From the NCBI RefSeq assembly GCF_028622115.1, contig NZ_CP097263.1, forward strand, positions 8,060,001 through 8,124,000: a stretch of 64,000 nucleotides of DNA, in the 5' to 3' direction. The stretch is from Kutzneria chonburiensis (GTDB lineage Bacteria; Actinomycetota; Actinomycetes; Mycobacteriales; Pseudonocardiaceae). Position 1 is the stretch's first letter, and each line of letters begins with the position of its first letter. The position numbers and the translations under genes were made by a program. Positions 31,402 through 38,871 of this stretch are shown one piece after another. Below the pieces are notes generated by a model, which did no database searches, had not been told where the DNA came from, and worked only from the letters and a program-made list of their open reading frames with translations.

Positions 31402-31979
31402 TCTTCCGTCGTAGCGATCTGGATATCATGATTTCGGGCGTCCGCGATGAGGTAGTCCTGCAAGGCCAGGATGATCGGAACGCTTTCGCGCCATTGTTTC
31501 CGTTCCGCCCCGTGCGCCCTGTTCGCTTCCTTGCTGCTGATCCGCGCTATTAGTTCGTCGGCTGTCTCAGTAACGAGCAACGTGGCGCGGATACTTGCGT
31601 CAGCGTTGGCCGCTCGAAGTTCCTTGATAACGGCCCCATTGAAATGGGCACCTTCAACAACGGCGTCGAAGCCATCACGGACGACTTTGTTGACAACAAG
31701 CCCGACCCCTGTAGCGACCTCGGTGACATGGTCTACGAAGCCCTTCGCGATATTCTCAGGAGTGGGATAGGCACCCCGGAGCTCCCAGGCGTTGTGTGTT
31801 ACCTTCATTAGGGCCGGCGCGTCCTCGGGCGACACGAACCCCCGCTGGACTTCCCGAACGTAGTCGGTGTGAATGACAGTTCGAATGCCCAGATGGAACG
31901 CGAGGCTGAGGGCGGCTGTTGACTTACCCACACACGGGACGCCGTAAAGAATATGCAGCGTGACGTCACTTGATTTCAT
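31344..31979 (-). CDS. P-loop kinase, 2-phosphoglycerate-kinase-like
   Basis: 211 aa from ATG 31979 (31997 is an alternative), overlapping the deaminase end. Walker A YGVPCVGKSTAA at residues about 11-21; then RTVIHTDYVREVQRGFVSPE, a segment characteristic of 2-phosphoglycerate kinase-like proteins; then DAVVEGAHFNGAV. It phosphorylates a small acceptor with ATP. In this operon a nucleotide or nucleotide-sugar acceptor is conceivable, but family resemblance alone points to a phosphorylated acid. Confidence 0.75.
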   Translation of the reverse strand: MKSSDVTLHILYGVPCVGKSTAALSLAFHLGIRTVIHTDYVREVQRGFVSPEDAPALMKVTHNAWELRGAYPTPENIAKGFVDHVTEVATGVGLVVNKVVRDGFDAVVEGAHFNGAVIKELRAANADASIRATLLVTETADELIARISSKEANRAHGAERKQWRESVPIILALQDYLIADARNHDIQIATTEEWTKSWLEPATFFTTSTMS

Positions 31980-32895
31980 AGCGATACTTTCGACCATAAG
32001 CCGCGATCACGCCCAGTTCGTCGTCACGCAGCCGCGAATTTCTAATCTCGCGGGTCATGTCGGTGCCGAAAAGCAACGGGTCATCGGGATTGATCGAGAT
32101 CGGTATCCCGAGGTCAAGAGCGCGGCGTGCTGGATTGTCCTGACCCCAGTCGACGACGCCGAGTAACGTATTGCTGGTCGGACACATGTCGAGGCAGATT
32201 TCATGGTCCCTGATGAAATCGGATAGCTTCTTGTCCTGGAGTAGGAGCACCCCGTGTCCGATGCGATCAGGCGTAATGCGAGACAGAACGTACCTAGACA
32301 CCTCATTGTCGAACAATTCGCCGAGGTGAATATTGACCTTCAGCCCGCTCGCCTGAAGGGCGTTTAAGGTGTGCACATACCTGTCGAACTTGAAAATGTC
32401 AGTGGATAGAAAATTGATGTCAACACCAGCGAGGCGGCCCAGTAGATCCCCGCTCTCTAGCAAAGAGTCAAATATTCCATCGAGTGTGTTTGTGGGCTTC
32501 GTCATGTTGATGCCCGCAAGGAACGCTATCGAGAGATCATGGTGTCTATCTAGCTCGTCCTGAAAGATGTCAAGGCCATCTATCGAACTACTCATCCAGT
32601 GCCAACGTCCCACCGAGGGGCCGATGCGCAGGTCGATGTGCTCGACGGAATTTATTTCCATTTCGCCAATCAGGTCCTGGACGATCTGTCGGAAGGTGGC
32701 CTCCGTAAAGATCTCCTCATCAGCGGTTAGATCCAACACCTTTTGCCAAAGCAAGGTGAGCCGGCCTGCTGGTGCGGCGCGCTGATACGCCGGCGACGTG
32801 TAAACAGCTCGAAGGGCTGGAAGCTTGTTGGCCTTGGCTTGCGTGAGTGCGCGAAGCGCCGACTCGAAATGACAGTGAAGTATGCTGTGACCCAT
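31966..32895 (-). CDS. Adenosine deaminase family protein
   Basis: 309 aa; ATG 32895 with GGGGAAGG upstream. All metal and catalytic motifs are present: LHCHFE (HxH), HIDLRIGP, NIHLGELFDNE (HxGE), RIGHGVLL, LDMCPTSN and SINPDDPLLFGT (Asp-Asp). The enzyme should deaminate adenosine or an adenine nucleotide to the inosine form. Its end overlaps the kinase gene. With HAM1 and kinases in one run, conversion of dAMP or AMP to an inosine-type signal is a testable idea; plain purine salvage is the alternative. Confidence 0.9.
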   Translation of the reverse strand: MGHSILHCHFESALRALTQAKANKLPALRAVYTSPAYQRAAPAGRLTLLWQKVLDLTADEEIFTEATFRQIVQDLIGEMEINSVEHIDLRIGPSVGRWHWMSSSIDGLDIFQDELDRHHDLSIAFLAGINMTKPTNTLDGIFDSLLESGDLLGRLAGVDINFLSTDIFKFDRYVHTLNALQASGLKVNIHLGELFDNEVSRYVLSRITPDRIGHGVLLLQDKKLSDFIRDHEICLDMCPTSNTLLGVVDWGQDNPARRALDLGIPISINPDDPLLFGTDMTREIRNSRLRDDELGVIAAYGRKYRYEIK

Positions 32896-32952
32896 AATCC
32901 TTCCCCAGTTCAAAACGCAGTGCGGTGCCGAGGCGGCGTGGGCTGTGTCCCG

Positions 32953-33660
32953 CTACGATCGCGTGGCCGGCGACTTCGACCAGTCCGGAATCGTGATTCG
33001 CCACACTTCTTTCCTGAACCTACTCTTCAACACTTCGGCGTCAATGCGGCTCGACTTCATTACCGAGGTGGCTGTGGAATGCACGATCGGCGCAAACCTT
33101 GAGATGCCGATTTCTGCGGCTTCTGTCGTCGGCTTCGGGATCAGGTGACCGTTGAACAAGACGGCGTCGTACCGTTTCCGGTCCGTGAACAAATCGTATC
33201 CGTGCCTGGATCGGAACATCGCTCGGTTGAACCGATCCTTTTCGTCGATCAGTCGTCGGCACCCCGCGATGTCGAGTTCCGGAGAAGCTTGTGACACAAA
33301 GCACTTGCGCGCTCTGGAGTCGAGATCCGATTCGATCCAGATCCGGATTAGTGGATCATCGCCTATCCATGCCAACGCCCAGGTGTCGAATACTGTTCGC
33401 TGGCGTGTCCTGCTTTGTGCGAGGAGACGTTTCTCAAGTTCGGCGTCGATGGCGCCGTCGCCTCTCAATTTTTGGATTTCGTCAAGGCGGGTGAACCAGA
33501 CCTGATCGCTTGGGTCCGTGACACCAGCAATTTCCATCAAGATTTCCGTTGCTGATACGTAGTCGTAGCCCAGCTCCGCAGCCAGAATCTTGGCGTGGGT
33601 AGTTTTTCCTGCGGCCGTCAGTCCGGCAAAGGCGATGTTCGTCCCGAGATTGCCGGTCAT
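32953..33660 (-). CDS. P-loop kinase, cytidylate-kinase-like
   Basis: 235 aa; ATG 33660 with AGGGGG seven bases upstream. Walker A IAFAGLTAAGKTTHAKILA at the N-terminus, TVFDTWALAW (base-binding region of NMP kinases), then RIWIESDLDSRARK and EKDRFNRAMFRSRHG, which resemble cytidylate-kinase-like or AAA_18-type kinases. Likely phosphorylates a nucleoside monophosphate. Co-directional with the deaminase, 57 bases away. Confidence 0.75.
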   Translation of the reverse strand: MTGNLGTNIAFAGLTAAGKTTHAKILAAELGYDYVSATEILMEIAGVTDPSDQVWFTRLDEIQKLRGDGAIDAELEKRLLAQSRTRQRTVFDTWALAWIGDDPLIRIWIESDLDSRARKCFVSQASPELDIAGCRRLIDEKDRFNRAMFRSRHGYDLFTDRKRYDAVLFNGHLIPKPTTEAAEIGISRFAPIVHSTATSVMKSSRIDAEVLKSRFRKEVWRITIPDWSKSPATRS

Positions 33661-33686
33661 CAAAGGTCCCCCTGTTGTTCTGTGAG

Positions 33687-33935
33687 TCAGATCCGGTTGA
33701 GATATATCTCGAAGTTCTGGGCAGCCAACGCCTGATATTGAATCGCTGCCTCGATGGCAAGTCCGATTTCTGGCAATGCCAGAAGGGCGACCTGAAGTTC
33801 TCTATCTGAGGTTCCGATCAAGCCTTCAGCTATCTGCAAGCACTCCATCATGTTTGTTCGCGCATCGGACAGCAGTAACCCCGGTAGTTTGGATGCGATC
33901 TGCATGACCGCACTCTGTAGGTCTTCCGTTGACAA
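33687..33935 (-). CDS. Hypothetical small helical protein
   Basis: 82 aa; TTG start with AGGCGGA upstream. Entirely helical, Leu/Ala/Met-rich (IASKLPGLLLSDARTNMMECL, LALPEIGLAIEAAIQYQAL), suggesting a dimer or bundle. No family recognised. Two bases downstream of the previous gene in the operon. Confidence 0.65.
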   Translation of the reverse strand: MSTEDLQSAVMQIASKLPGLLLSDARTNMMECLQIAEGLIGTSDRELQVALLALPEIGLAIEAAIQYQALAAQNFEIYLNRI

Positions 33936-33937
33936 AA

Positions 33938-34132
33938 TTATCCGCCTGTAGTGCGCTTAAGGCTATTTCGAAACGAGACCGTTTGCTGCGGGGGAACGTA
34001 GGCGTTCTCCGGCGGGAAGCATCGGCACGGGCTTGCGCCGCCACTGCATTGGTTGCCAAGCCAAAGTGAGCACCTGGCACGCTTTTCGCGAGCTTCCTCC
34101 AGTGCGGCGTAGTTAATTCGCGGCCCGGCCAT
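33938..34132 (-). CDS. Hypothetical Cys-containing small protein
   Basis: 64 aa; ATG 34132, overlapping the upstream gene by 20 bases. Four Cys (RCSLW, NQCSGG, SPCRCF) in 22 residues may bind zinc or an Fe-S cluster. Basic. No family recognised. Confidence 0.6.
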   Translation of the reverse strand: MAGPRINYAALEEAREKRARCSLWLGNQCSGGASPCRCFPPENAYVPPQQTVSFRNSLKRTTGG

Positions 34133-34376
34133 TGATATCTACCTCACCTTCCTGTGGCGATTCCGTGTGGTTTCCGCAGAGGGATAGGCATACTGGACAT
34201 CTAGGCCAGTGGGACCGGTGGGCGACAGTGGCGAGCCCACACAATCCGAAACGAACCACTGTCCCAGTCGACAGGGTTACCTCTTCCTCACTCGCAGGCA
34301 CAGCGTGCCGATAGGGCCACCATTGGCCAGGAAGCCACAGGACCGGCTCCAGTCCCTTGCCGTGAACCGGGGCCAC
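34113..34376 (-). CDS. Hypothetical small protein
   Basis: 87 aa; GTG 34376. Trp-rich N-terminus (PVLWLPGQWWPYRHAV), an internal FGLCGLATVAH and a CPVCLSLCG Cys cluster near the end, so a metal-binding mini-domain is likely. Part of the 14-gene run. Confidence 0.55.
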   Translation of the reverse strand: MAPVHGKGLEPVLWLPGQWWPYRHAVPASEEEVTLSTGTVVRFGLCGLATVAHRSHWPRCPVCLSLCGNHTESPQEGEVDINGRAAN

Positions 34377-34385
34377 GCCCAGCTC

Positions 34386-34589
34386 CTATTTTCTTCGAGG
34401 GGGCGGCGCATCTCGTGTTAGCCACCGATACACCGGAAGGCCGCCCCGGCGCATCAAGGCGGCTAGCGCGGGCCGTACCCCTCCGCATAACGCTATTGCG
34501 CTGACAGGAGCTATCACGGCCACTGCGATCGTCACGTGGGTCGCAATGACCCACATCAGAATTTGCTCAACCGCGCCGGAGGTGATCAC
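34386..34589 (-). CDS. Small membrane protein
   Basis: 67 aa; GTG 34589 overlaps the upstream TGA. One long hydrophobic segment (ILMWVIATHVTIAVAVIAP, continuing VSAIALCGG) followed by a basic tail (RRGGLPVYRWLTRDAPPPRRK). Candidate membrane effector or anchor of the operon; no motif proves it. Confidence 0.65.
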   Translation of the reverse strand: MITSGAVEQILMWVIATHVTIAVAVIAPVSAIALCGGVRPALAALMRRGGLPVYRWLTRDAPPPRRK

Positions 34590-34882
34590 GTTGTGTCCTC
34601 TGAGGATTCAAGAGGAGGCCAATCCAATACCTTGGCGACCACGTCAACGACCGTGCCGAACTCGATCAACGGGAGCGTGTGCTTCGCGGACCGGCGAGCG
34701 GAGCACTTGTCTTCATCGAGCACCACCACCTCGTCCTTGAAATCAGGATCATTCCGATCGAAGGTGCGGGTGAAACGCAGTCCTAGAACCTGTTCGGCCC
34801 CAGGTACTTCCTCTGGCTGGAAGCCGGCTTCCTTGAGCCTGGTCAGCGCGAGTGTGGCTGCTGCAAAGCTATCGTCACTCAC
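34586..34882 (-). CDS. Hypothetical protein
   Basis: 98 aa; GTG 34882 overlaps the upstream gene. N-terminal helix (FAAATLALTRLKEAGFQPEE) and a beta-rich middle with DEVVVLDEDKCSARRSAKH. No family recognised. Stop overlaps the membrane-protein start. Confidence 0.65.
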   Translation of the reverse strand: MSDDSFAAATLALTRLKEAGFQPEEVPGAEQVLGLRFTRTFDRNDPDFKDEVVVLDEDKCSARRSAKHTLPLIEFGTVVDVVAKVLDWPPLESSEDTT

Positions 34883-35222
34883 TGGTCGCCCCCTTTCGCC
34901 CCGGCTCGATGAGGCGCAGGGGATTCTTCGGGTCTGGTAGGGAAATCCGGGTCGAACGAATCCTGTCGCATACGCGTGCGGCTCGGCGATTGAGTTTGCG
35001 AAAGATTCTCAGCTGCGTGTGCCACCACAGAAGTCGTCGCGCCGAGACGTCCTCGCGGCGCTCACGAAAGCAATCGGATGAGAAGCCGATGTGGATGCTG
35101 ACGCTGCCGTTCGTGACGGAGATGTCCAGGACGCCGTGGAAATCTTTGTTTCCGTCGAGTGTGACGGTGCGCCACAACTCTGCAATCGCGTGCACCGTCG
35201 CCACCCTTTCCTTGCTGGGCAT
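34875..35222 (-). CDS. Hypothetical protein
   Basis: 115 aa; ATG 35222 with AAGGAAAGG upstream. N-terminal helix then beta strands (VTLDGNKDFHGVLDISVTNG, SVSIHIGFSSD), then a very basic helix (RRLLWWHTQLRIFRKLNRRA). May bind nucleic acid or membrane phosphates. No family recognised. Confidence 0.65.
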   Translation of the reverse strand: MPSKERVATVHAIAELWRTVTLDGNKDFHGVLDISVTNGSVSIHIGFSSDCFRERREDVSARRLLWWHTQLRIFRKLNRRAARVCDRIRSTRISLPDPKNPLRLIEPGRKGATSE

Positions 35223-35255
35223 GGTGAGTTCCGTTGATTGAATCGATGGCGCGGG

Positions 35256-35591
35256 TTACGACGCTTCTTGCTCCACTAACACGGCCGCAGGCACGAATAC
35301 TTTGCCGGAGAATAGGCGTATCTCTTCAGTGTCAGCCTCGGCTGAACGCTGAGTAGGAATGAGTCCAAACACGGCTGCTGGAGAGTGACGGCCGTACTGG
35401 TCCCGCTCAAGTTCGATTCGCTGGATAATGTCGGTGGCTGGAACGCGGCGGGGCTCCGGCAGCCAACTCGACATTTCGGCGCGACGCTGATCGACGTGCC
35501 CACGGCGAGCACGCTCAGAGCGAACCAACCAGACGAACCATACCGCCAATGCGATCCAGAACGAGGCGATCAGGGCCAGCCCGCCAGTCAT
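35256..35591 (-). CDS. Single-pass membrane protein
   Basis: 111 aa; ATG 35591 overlaps the upstream TGA (ATGA), with GGGGG upstream. N-terminal transmembrane helix (GLALIASFWIALAVWFVWL) then a basic cytoplasmic region (VRSERARRGHVDQRR) and a soluble tail. Second of three small membrane proteins in the run. Confidence 0.7.
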   Translation of the reverse strand: MTGGLALIASFWIALAVWFVWLVRSERARRGHVDQRRAEMSSWLPEPRRVPATDIIQRIELERDQYGRHSPAAVFGLIPTQRSAEADTEEIRLFSGKVFVPAAVLVEQEAS

Positions 35592-35695
35592 GGCGTGCCC
35601 CCAGCCCGACGTCTCATGTCCTCCCTTAGTAGCCAACCGATGCCTGAAGCGACGAGGGCGGCCACAGGGACGCCGATGAGGATGCTCAGGAACAC
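35588..35695 (-). CDS. 35-aa membrane peptide, first gene of the leftward run
   Basis: GTG 35695 to TGA 35588 with an excellent SD (GGAGGAGG, six bases upstream). A hydrophobic helix (VFLSILIGVPVAALVASGIG) followed by a basic tail (LLREDMRRRAGG). Coupled to the next gene by ATGA. Small membrane peptides of this kind can be effectors, toxins or subunits of membrane complexes. Confidence 0.65.
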   Translation of the reverse strand: MFLSILIGVPVAALVASGIGWLLREDMRRRAGGTP

Positions 35696-35837
35696 GGCGG
35701 ACCTCCTCCCGGACGCTGTACGGGCGGCCGTCCGGGGGACTCCGGCGGCCTGCCACGGCCTGTACTGCGAGTTTCGACCGAGAGTTAGGTATCGTGAACC
35801 ACCTGAGCGTCAGCAAGCGTCAGCAATCGGGGTTCTC

Positions 35838-36895
35838 GTGGCCGTATCGGGTGAGGTGCTTCGCGCAGCGCGGGAAGCTGCTGGTCTTAGCTTGTCTGCT
35901 CTGGCGCGGCGGACGACTTATGCGAAGGGGTACCTTGGCCAACTGGAGACCGGAAAACGGCGGGTACTAGAAGAACACGTCCGTGCCTATGAGGTCGCTC
36001 TGGGACTATCTGTGGACGTGATGGCAAGCCGTTTCAGGCCAACAACCTCTGTGACACCGGCCGACGTGTCAGCCGCGCTTGCTGAGGCACGGGTTGTCGA
36101 GGAAGTGAGCGGGGCTCGGGGGCTCTCCCTGGCGCGATCGTGCTTCGGGAACGTGCCACCGAGTTGGCACACGCATCCCGAGGCAAGGCGCTGCCTCAAG
36201 CGATCGCGCTCCTTAGCCACGTCGAGCAGTACATAGGTTGGCTCTACCTCCGGCTCAACCGTCTTCCCGAGTCAGGGCACCACCTTGACCGGGCTGCGGT
36301 GCTCGCCATCGAGGCCGATGCACCGATGCGTCTGTCGACTGCGTTGAGCTTCGCAGCCTTCAGGAGCCTGCGGCTAGGCCAACTGGGTGCGGCGGGGGCC
36401 CAGTGCGAGGCAGCTGGACGCGACAAACGGATTCACCCTGGAATGCGGAGTTACCTCGGCTATCAGCACGCCGAAGTCCTGGCCCGGGACTCCCAGAAGT
36501 CTGACGCACGCCTTGCCCTCCGACGAGCCGATGATCTTGCTGACAGGCTGCCGGAGCGGAAGGGCTCCTGGTACGTCCCGTCCTTCTTCGTCGGCCACCG
36601 CGCGCTGGTACTGCACGAGCTAGGCAGCCCCAAGGCCGCTCAGCAGTCTGCGGCTGAGGCGTTTGGTCTGATGCCGGTGGAGTGGCTTGCTACTGGTTGG
36701 GAGGGCCAGCCACTCCGCATCAGGCAGGTGGGCAGGCGTCTCCTCAGCACTTTTTGTGACTCTGTTGCATCCGGTGATCCGCTGGACGTGATGTCGCGCG
36801 CGTTGCAGGTGTTCATCCAAGGGCGCAAGGTCTACCGCTTCGACGAGAACACCGGCGAAGGCGTCACCGAGAACCCGTACTACCAAGAGGCGTAA
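35838..36895 (+). pseudogene. XRE-TPR transcriptional regulator, frameshifted
   Basis: GTG 35838 with CGGGG upstream opens an XRE helix-turn-helix (EVLRAAREAAGLSLSALARR, KGYLGQLETGKRRV) of about 70 residues. After GLSLAR (near 36140) the frame ends in unrelated sequence, while TPR-like repeats continue in the -1 frame (SHVEQYIGWLYLRLNRLPES, RLSTALSFAAFRSLRLGQLG) to TAA 36895. One extra G in the GGGGG run near 36117-36121 restores one protein of about 350 aa. It diverges from the 14-gene run, so it probably controls it if functional. Confidence 0.75.
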
Positions 36896-36899
36896 CGGA

Positions 36900-36932
36900 A
36901 AACGCGGGTCCACCTCCGGTGGACCCGCGTTT
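36900..36932. terminator. Bidirectional terminator at the island-core junction
   Basis: AAACGCGGGTCCACC and GGTGGACCCGCGTTT are perfect inverted repeats around a TCC loop, between two convergent genes. Marks the edge of the conserved host genes to the right. Confidence 0.9.
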
Positions 36933-36937
36933 CGGGA

Positions 36938-38068
36938 TCAGCCCCGGGCCAGATGCCGGCCGATCACCATGCGCTGGATCTGGTTCGTGCCCTCGAAGAT
37001 CTGCAACACCTTGGCCTCGCGCATGTAGCGCTCGGCCGGGAAGTCCCGCGTGTAGCCGGCCCCGCCGAGCACCTGCACGGCATCGGTGGTGACCTTCATG
37101 GCGGTGTCGGTGGCGACCAGCTTGGCGATCGAGGCCTGCCGGCTGAACGGCAGCCCGCGGTCCCGCCGCCGCGCCGCCTCCAGGTAGGTCGCGCGGGCCG
37201 ACTCCACCGCGGCGGCCATGTCGGCCAGCAGGAACTCCATGCCCTGGAACTCGATGATCGGGCGGCCGAACTGCTTGCGCTCACGGGCGTAGCGCACGGC
37301 CTCGTCCAGCGCACCCTGGGCCAGACCCACGGCACAGGCGGCGATCCCGAGCCGTCCGGAGTCCAAAGCGGACAGTGCGAACTTGAGTCCGTTGCCCTCA
37401 TTGCCGATCAGGCGCTCGGCCGGCACCCGCACGTCGTCGAACCGCAGCTGTGCCACCGGCGACCCGGTGAGGCCCATCGTGCGCTCGCGTTCGGCCGCCG
37501 ACAGGCCCTCGCTCTTGCCGTCCACCAGGAAGCACGACACCTCGCCGGTACGGGCCATCACGGTGTAGAAGTCGGCCATGCCGGCGTGCGTGATCCACGC
37601 CTTGGTGCCGTTGAGCACGTACTCGTCGCCCTGGCGGACGGCCTTCGTCGTCATGCCGGCGGGGTCGGAGCCGGCCTGCGGCTCGGACAGCGCGTACGCG
37701 CCGAGCAGGTCGCCGCCGATCATGTCCGGCAGCCAGCGCTCGCGCTGCTCGTCACTGCCGAAATTGGCCAGCGGGTAGCAGGACATCACGTGCACGGAGA
37801 TCGCCTCGGCCACCGTCAGCCAGTTGGCCGCGATCTCCTCCAGCACCTGGAGGTACACCTCGTAGGGCTGCCCGCCGCCGCCCAGCTCCTCGGCGTACGG
37901 CAGACCCAGCAGCCCGGTCTTGCCGAGCAGCCGGATCGTCTCGCGCGGGAATCGACCGGCCTCTTCCTCGGCGCTCGCATGTGGCGCGAGTTCGTCCCGG
38001 CAGATCTCCCTGACCAGCGAGATCAGGTCCTCGGCCTCCGTGGTGGGCAGCAGGCGCTCGGCGGGCAT
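36938..38068 (-). CDS. Acyl-CoA dehydrogenase
   Basis: 376 aa; ATG 38068. FAD-dependent beta-oxidation-type enzyme. FAD/substrate motifs: AYALSEPQAGSDP, GTKAWITHAG, RKQFGRPIIEFQ and LGGAGYTRDFPAERYMREAKV; the catalytic Glu is in IFEGTNQIQRMVIG near residue 360. Normal family length. Divergent from a TetR gene with a palindromic operator between them, so likely regulated by fatty acyl ligands through that repressor. Confidence 0.93.
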   Translation of the reverse strand: MPAERLLPTTEAEDLISLVREICRDELAPHASAEEEAGRFPRETIRLLGKTGLLGLPYAEELGGGGQPYEVYLQVLEEIAANWLTVAEAISVHVMSCYPLANFGSDEQRERWLPDMIGGDLLGAYALSEPQAGSDPAGMTTKAVRQGDEYVLNGTKAWITHAGMADFYTVMARTGEVSCFLVDGKSEGLSAAERERTMGLTGSPVAQLRFDDVRVPAERLIGNEGNGLKFALSALDSGRLGIAACAVGLAQGALDEAVRYARERKQFGRPIIEFQGMEFLLADMAAAVESARATYLEAARRRDRGLPFSRQASIAKLVATDTAMKVTTDAVQVLGGAGYTRDFPAERYMREAKVLQIFEGTNQIQRMVIGRHLARG

Positions 38069-38096
38069 GGCTACGCTCCCAGATCGTGGGTGTGTA

Positions 38097-38133
38097 CTGA
38101 GAACAGTACGCTGGGACGTACTGGAGTACTACT
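38097..38133. promoter_or_regulatory. Putative TetR operator between divergent genes
   Basis: Overlapping AGTAC/GTACT half sites: GTACT, AGTAC-N8-GTACT and AGTACT, within the 90-base gap between the acyl-CoA dehydrogenase and the TetR gene. The nested dyads look like a TetR-family operator. Confidence 0.55.
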
Positions 38134-38159
38134 TGTGCGGTTGTGGCACGCTCCACACC

Positions 38160-38765
38160 ATGACCCGGTCCGAAGTCACCGCGCTGCCCCGGCGGCGCAC
38201 GCTGACCGCTCGCCAGGCCGACCTGCTCAACCGGCTGGAGCAGCTGTTCCTGGCCGAGGGCTTCGGCGATTTCACCCTGGACGACCTCGCCGCCCGCATG
38301 CGCTGCTCCAAATCCACCCTGTACGCGCTGGCGCCCAGCAAGGAACAGCTGTCCGTGCTGGTCGTGAGCCATTTCTTCAAGAAGGCCACCACACGCATCG
38401 AGGCCCGCATCGCCGCGGTCGTCGACGTGCGGGCCCGCATCGGCGACTACCTGTCGGCCGCCGCCGACGAGCTGCGCCCGGCCAGCCGCGAGTTCATCGC
38501 CGACATCGCCGCCTTCCCGCCGGCCCGCGCCGTCTACGAGCTCAACGCCCGCGCCGCCGCCGCCCGCATCCGCTCGTTGATCCACGAAGGCGTTGAGCAG
38601 GGCCAGTTCCGTGACGTGCACGCCGCCCTGGTGTCCGAGATGGTCGGCCTCACCATCGAGAACATCCACCTCGGCGTCATCGCCAAGCGCACCGGCCTTT
38701 CCGACGCCGAGGCCTTCGAGGCCCTCGCCGAGTTCCTCCTCGGCGGCCTCTCCCCGAGCCCCTGA
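38160..38765 (+). CDS. TetR-family regulator
   Basis: 201 aa; ATG 38160. Helix-turn-helix at residues about 40-60 (FTLDDLAARMRCSKSTLYAL) preceded by LFLAEGFG. The C-terminal ligand domain has a TetR-like helical pattern. Position suggests control of the divergent acyl-CoA dehydrogenase. An imperfect AGTT-CGGAA/TTCCG-CAACT hairpin follows the stop and may terminate it. Confidence 0.9.
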   Translation: MTRSEVTALPRRRTLTARQADLLNRLEQLFLAEGFGDFTLDDLAARMRCSKSTLYALAPSKEQLSVLVVSHFFKKATTRIEARIAAVVDVRARIGDYLSAAADELRPASREFIADIAAFPPARAVYELNARAAAARIRSLIHEGVEQGQFRDVHAALVSEMVGLTIENIHLGVIAKRTGLSDAEAFEALAEFLLGGLSPSP

Positions 38766-38871
38766 GAAGTTCGGAACGGACCATTCCGCAACTCGGAGTG
38801 TAGGAACGGCGCTTTCACACCGTTAGGCTGATCCGGCCCGAGGTCGTGACAACGTTGACATAGGAGTGGCC

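Noticed and set aside
32333-32345. TTGACCTTCAGCC resembling the stoperator motif (11 of 13)
   Set aside because: It lies inside the adenosine deaminase coding region, points against that gene's transcription and is alone; chance similarity is likely.
31966-32895. RADAR-type defence (RdrA/RdrB)
   Set aside because: The deaminase is only 309 aa and no large RdrA-type ATPase is nearby.
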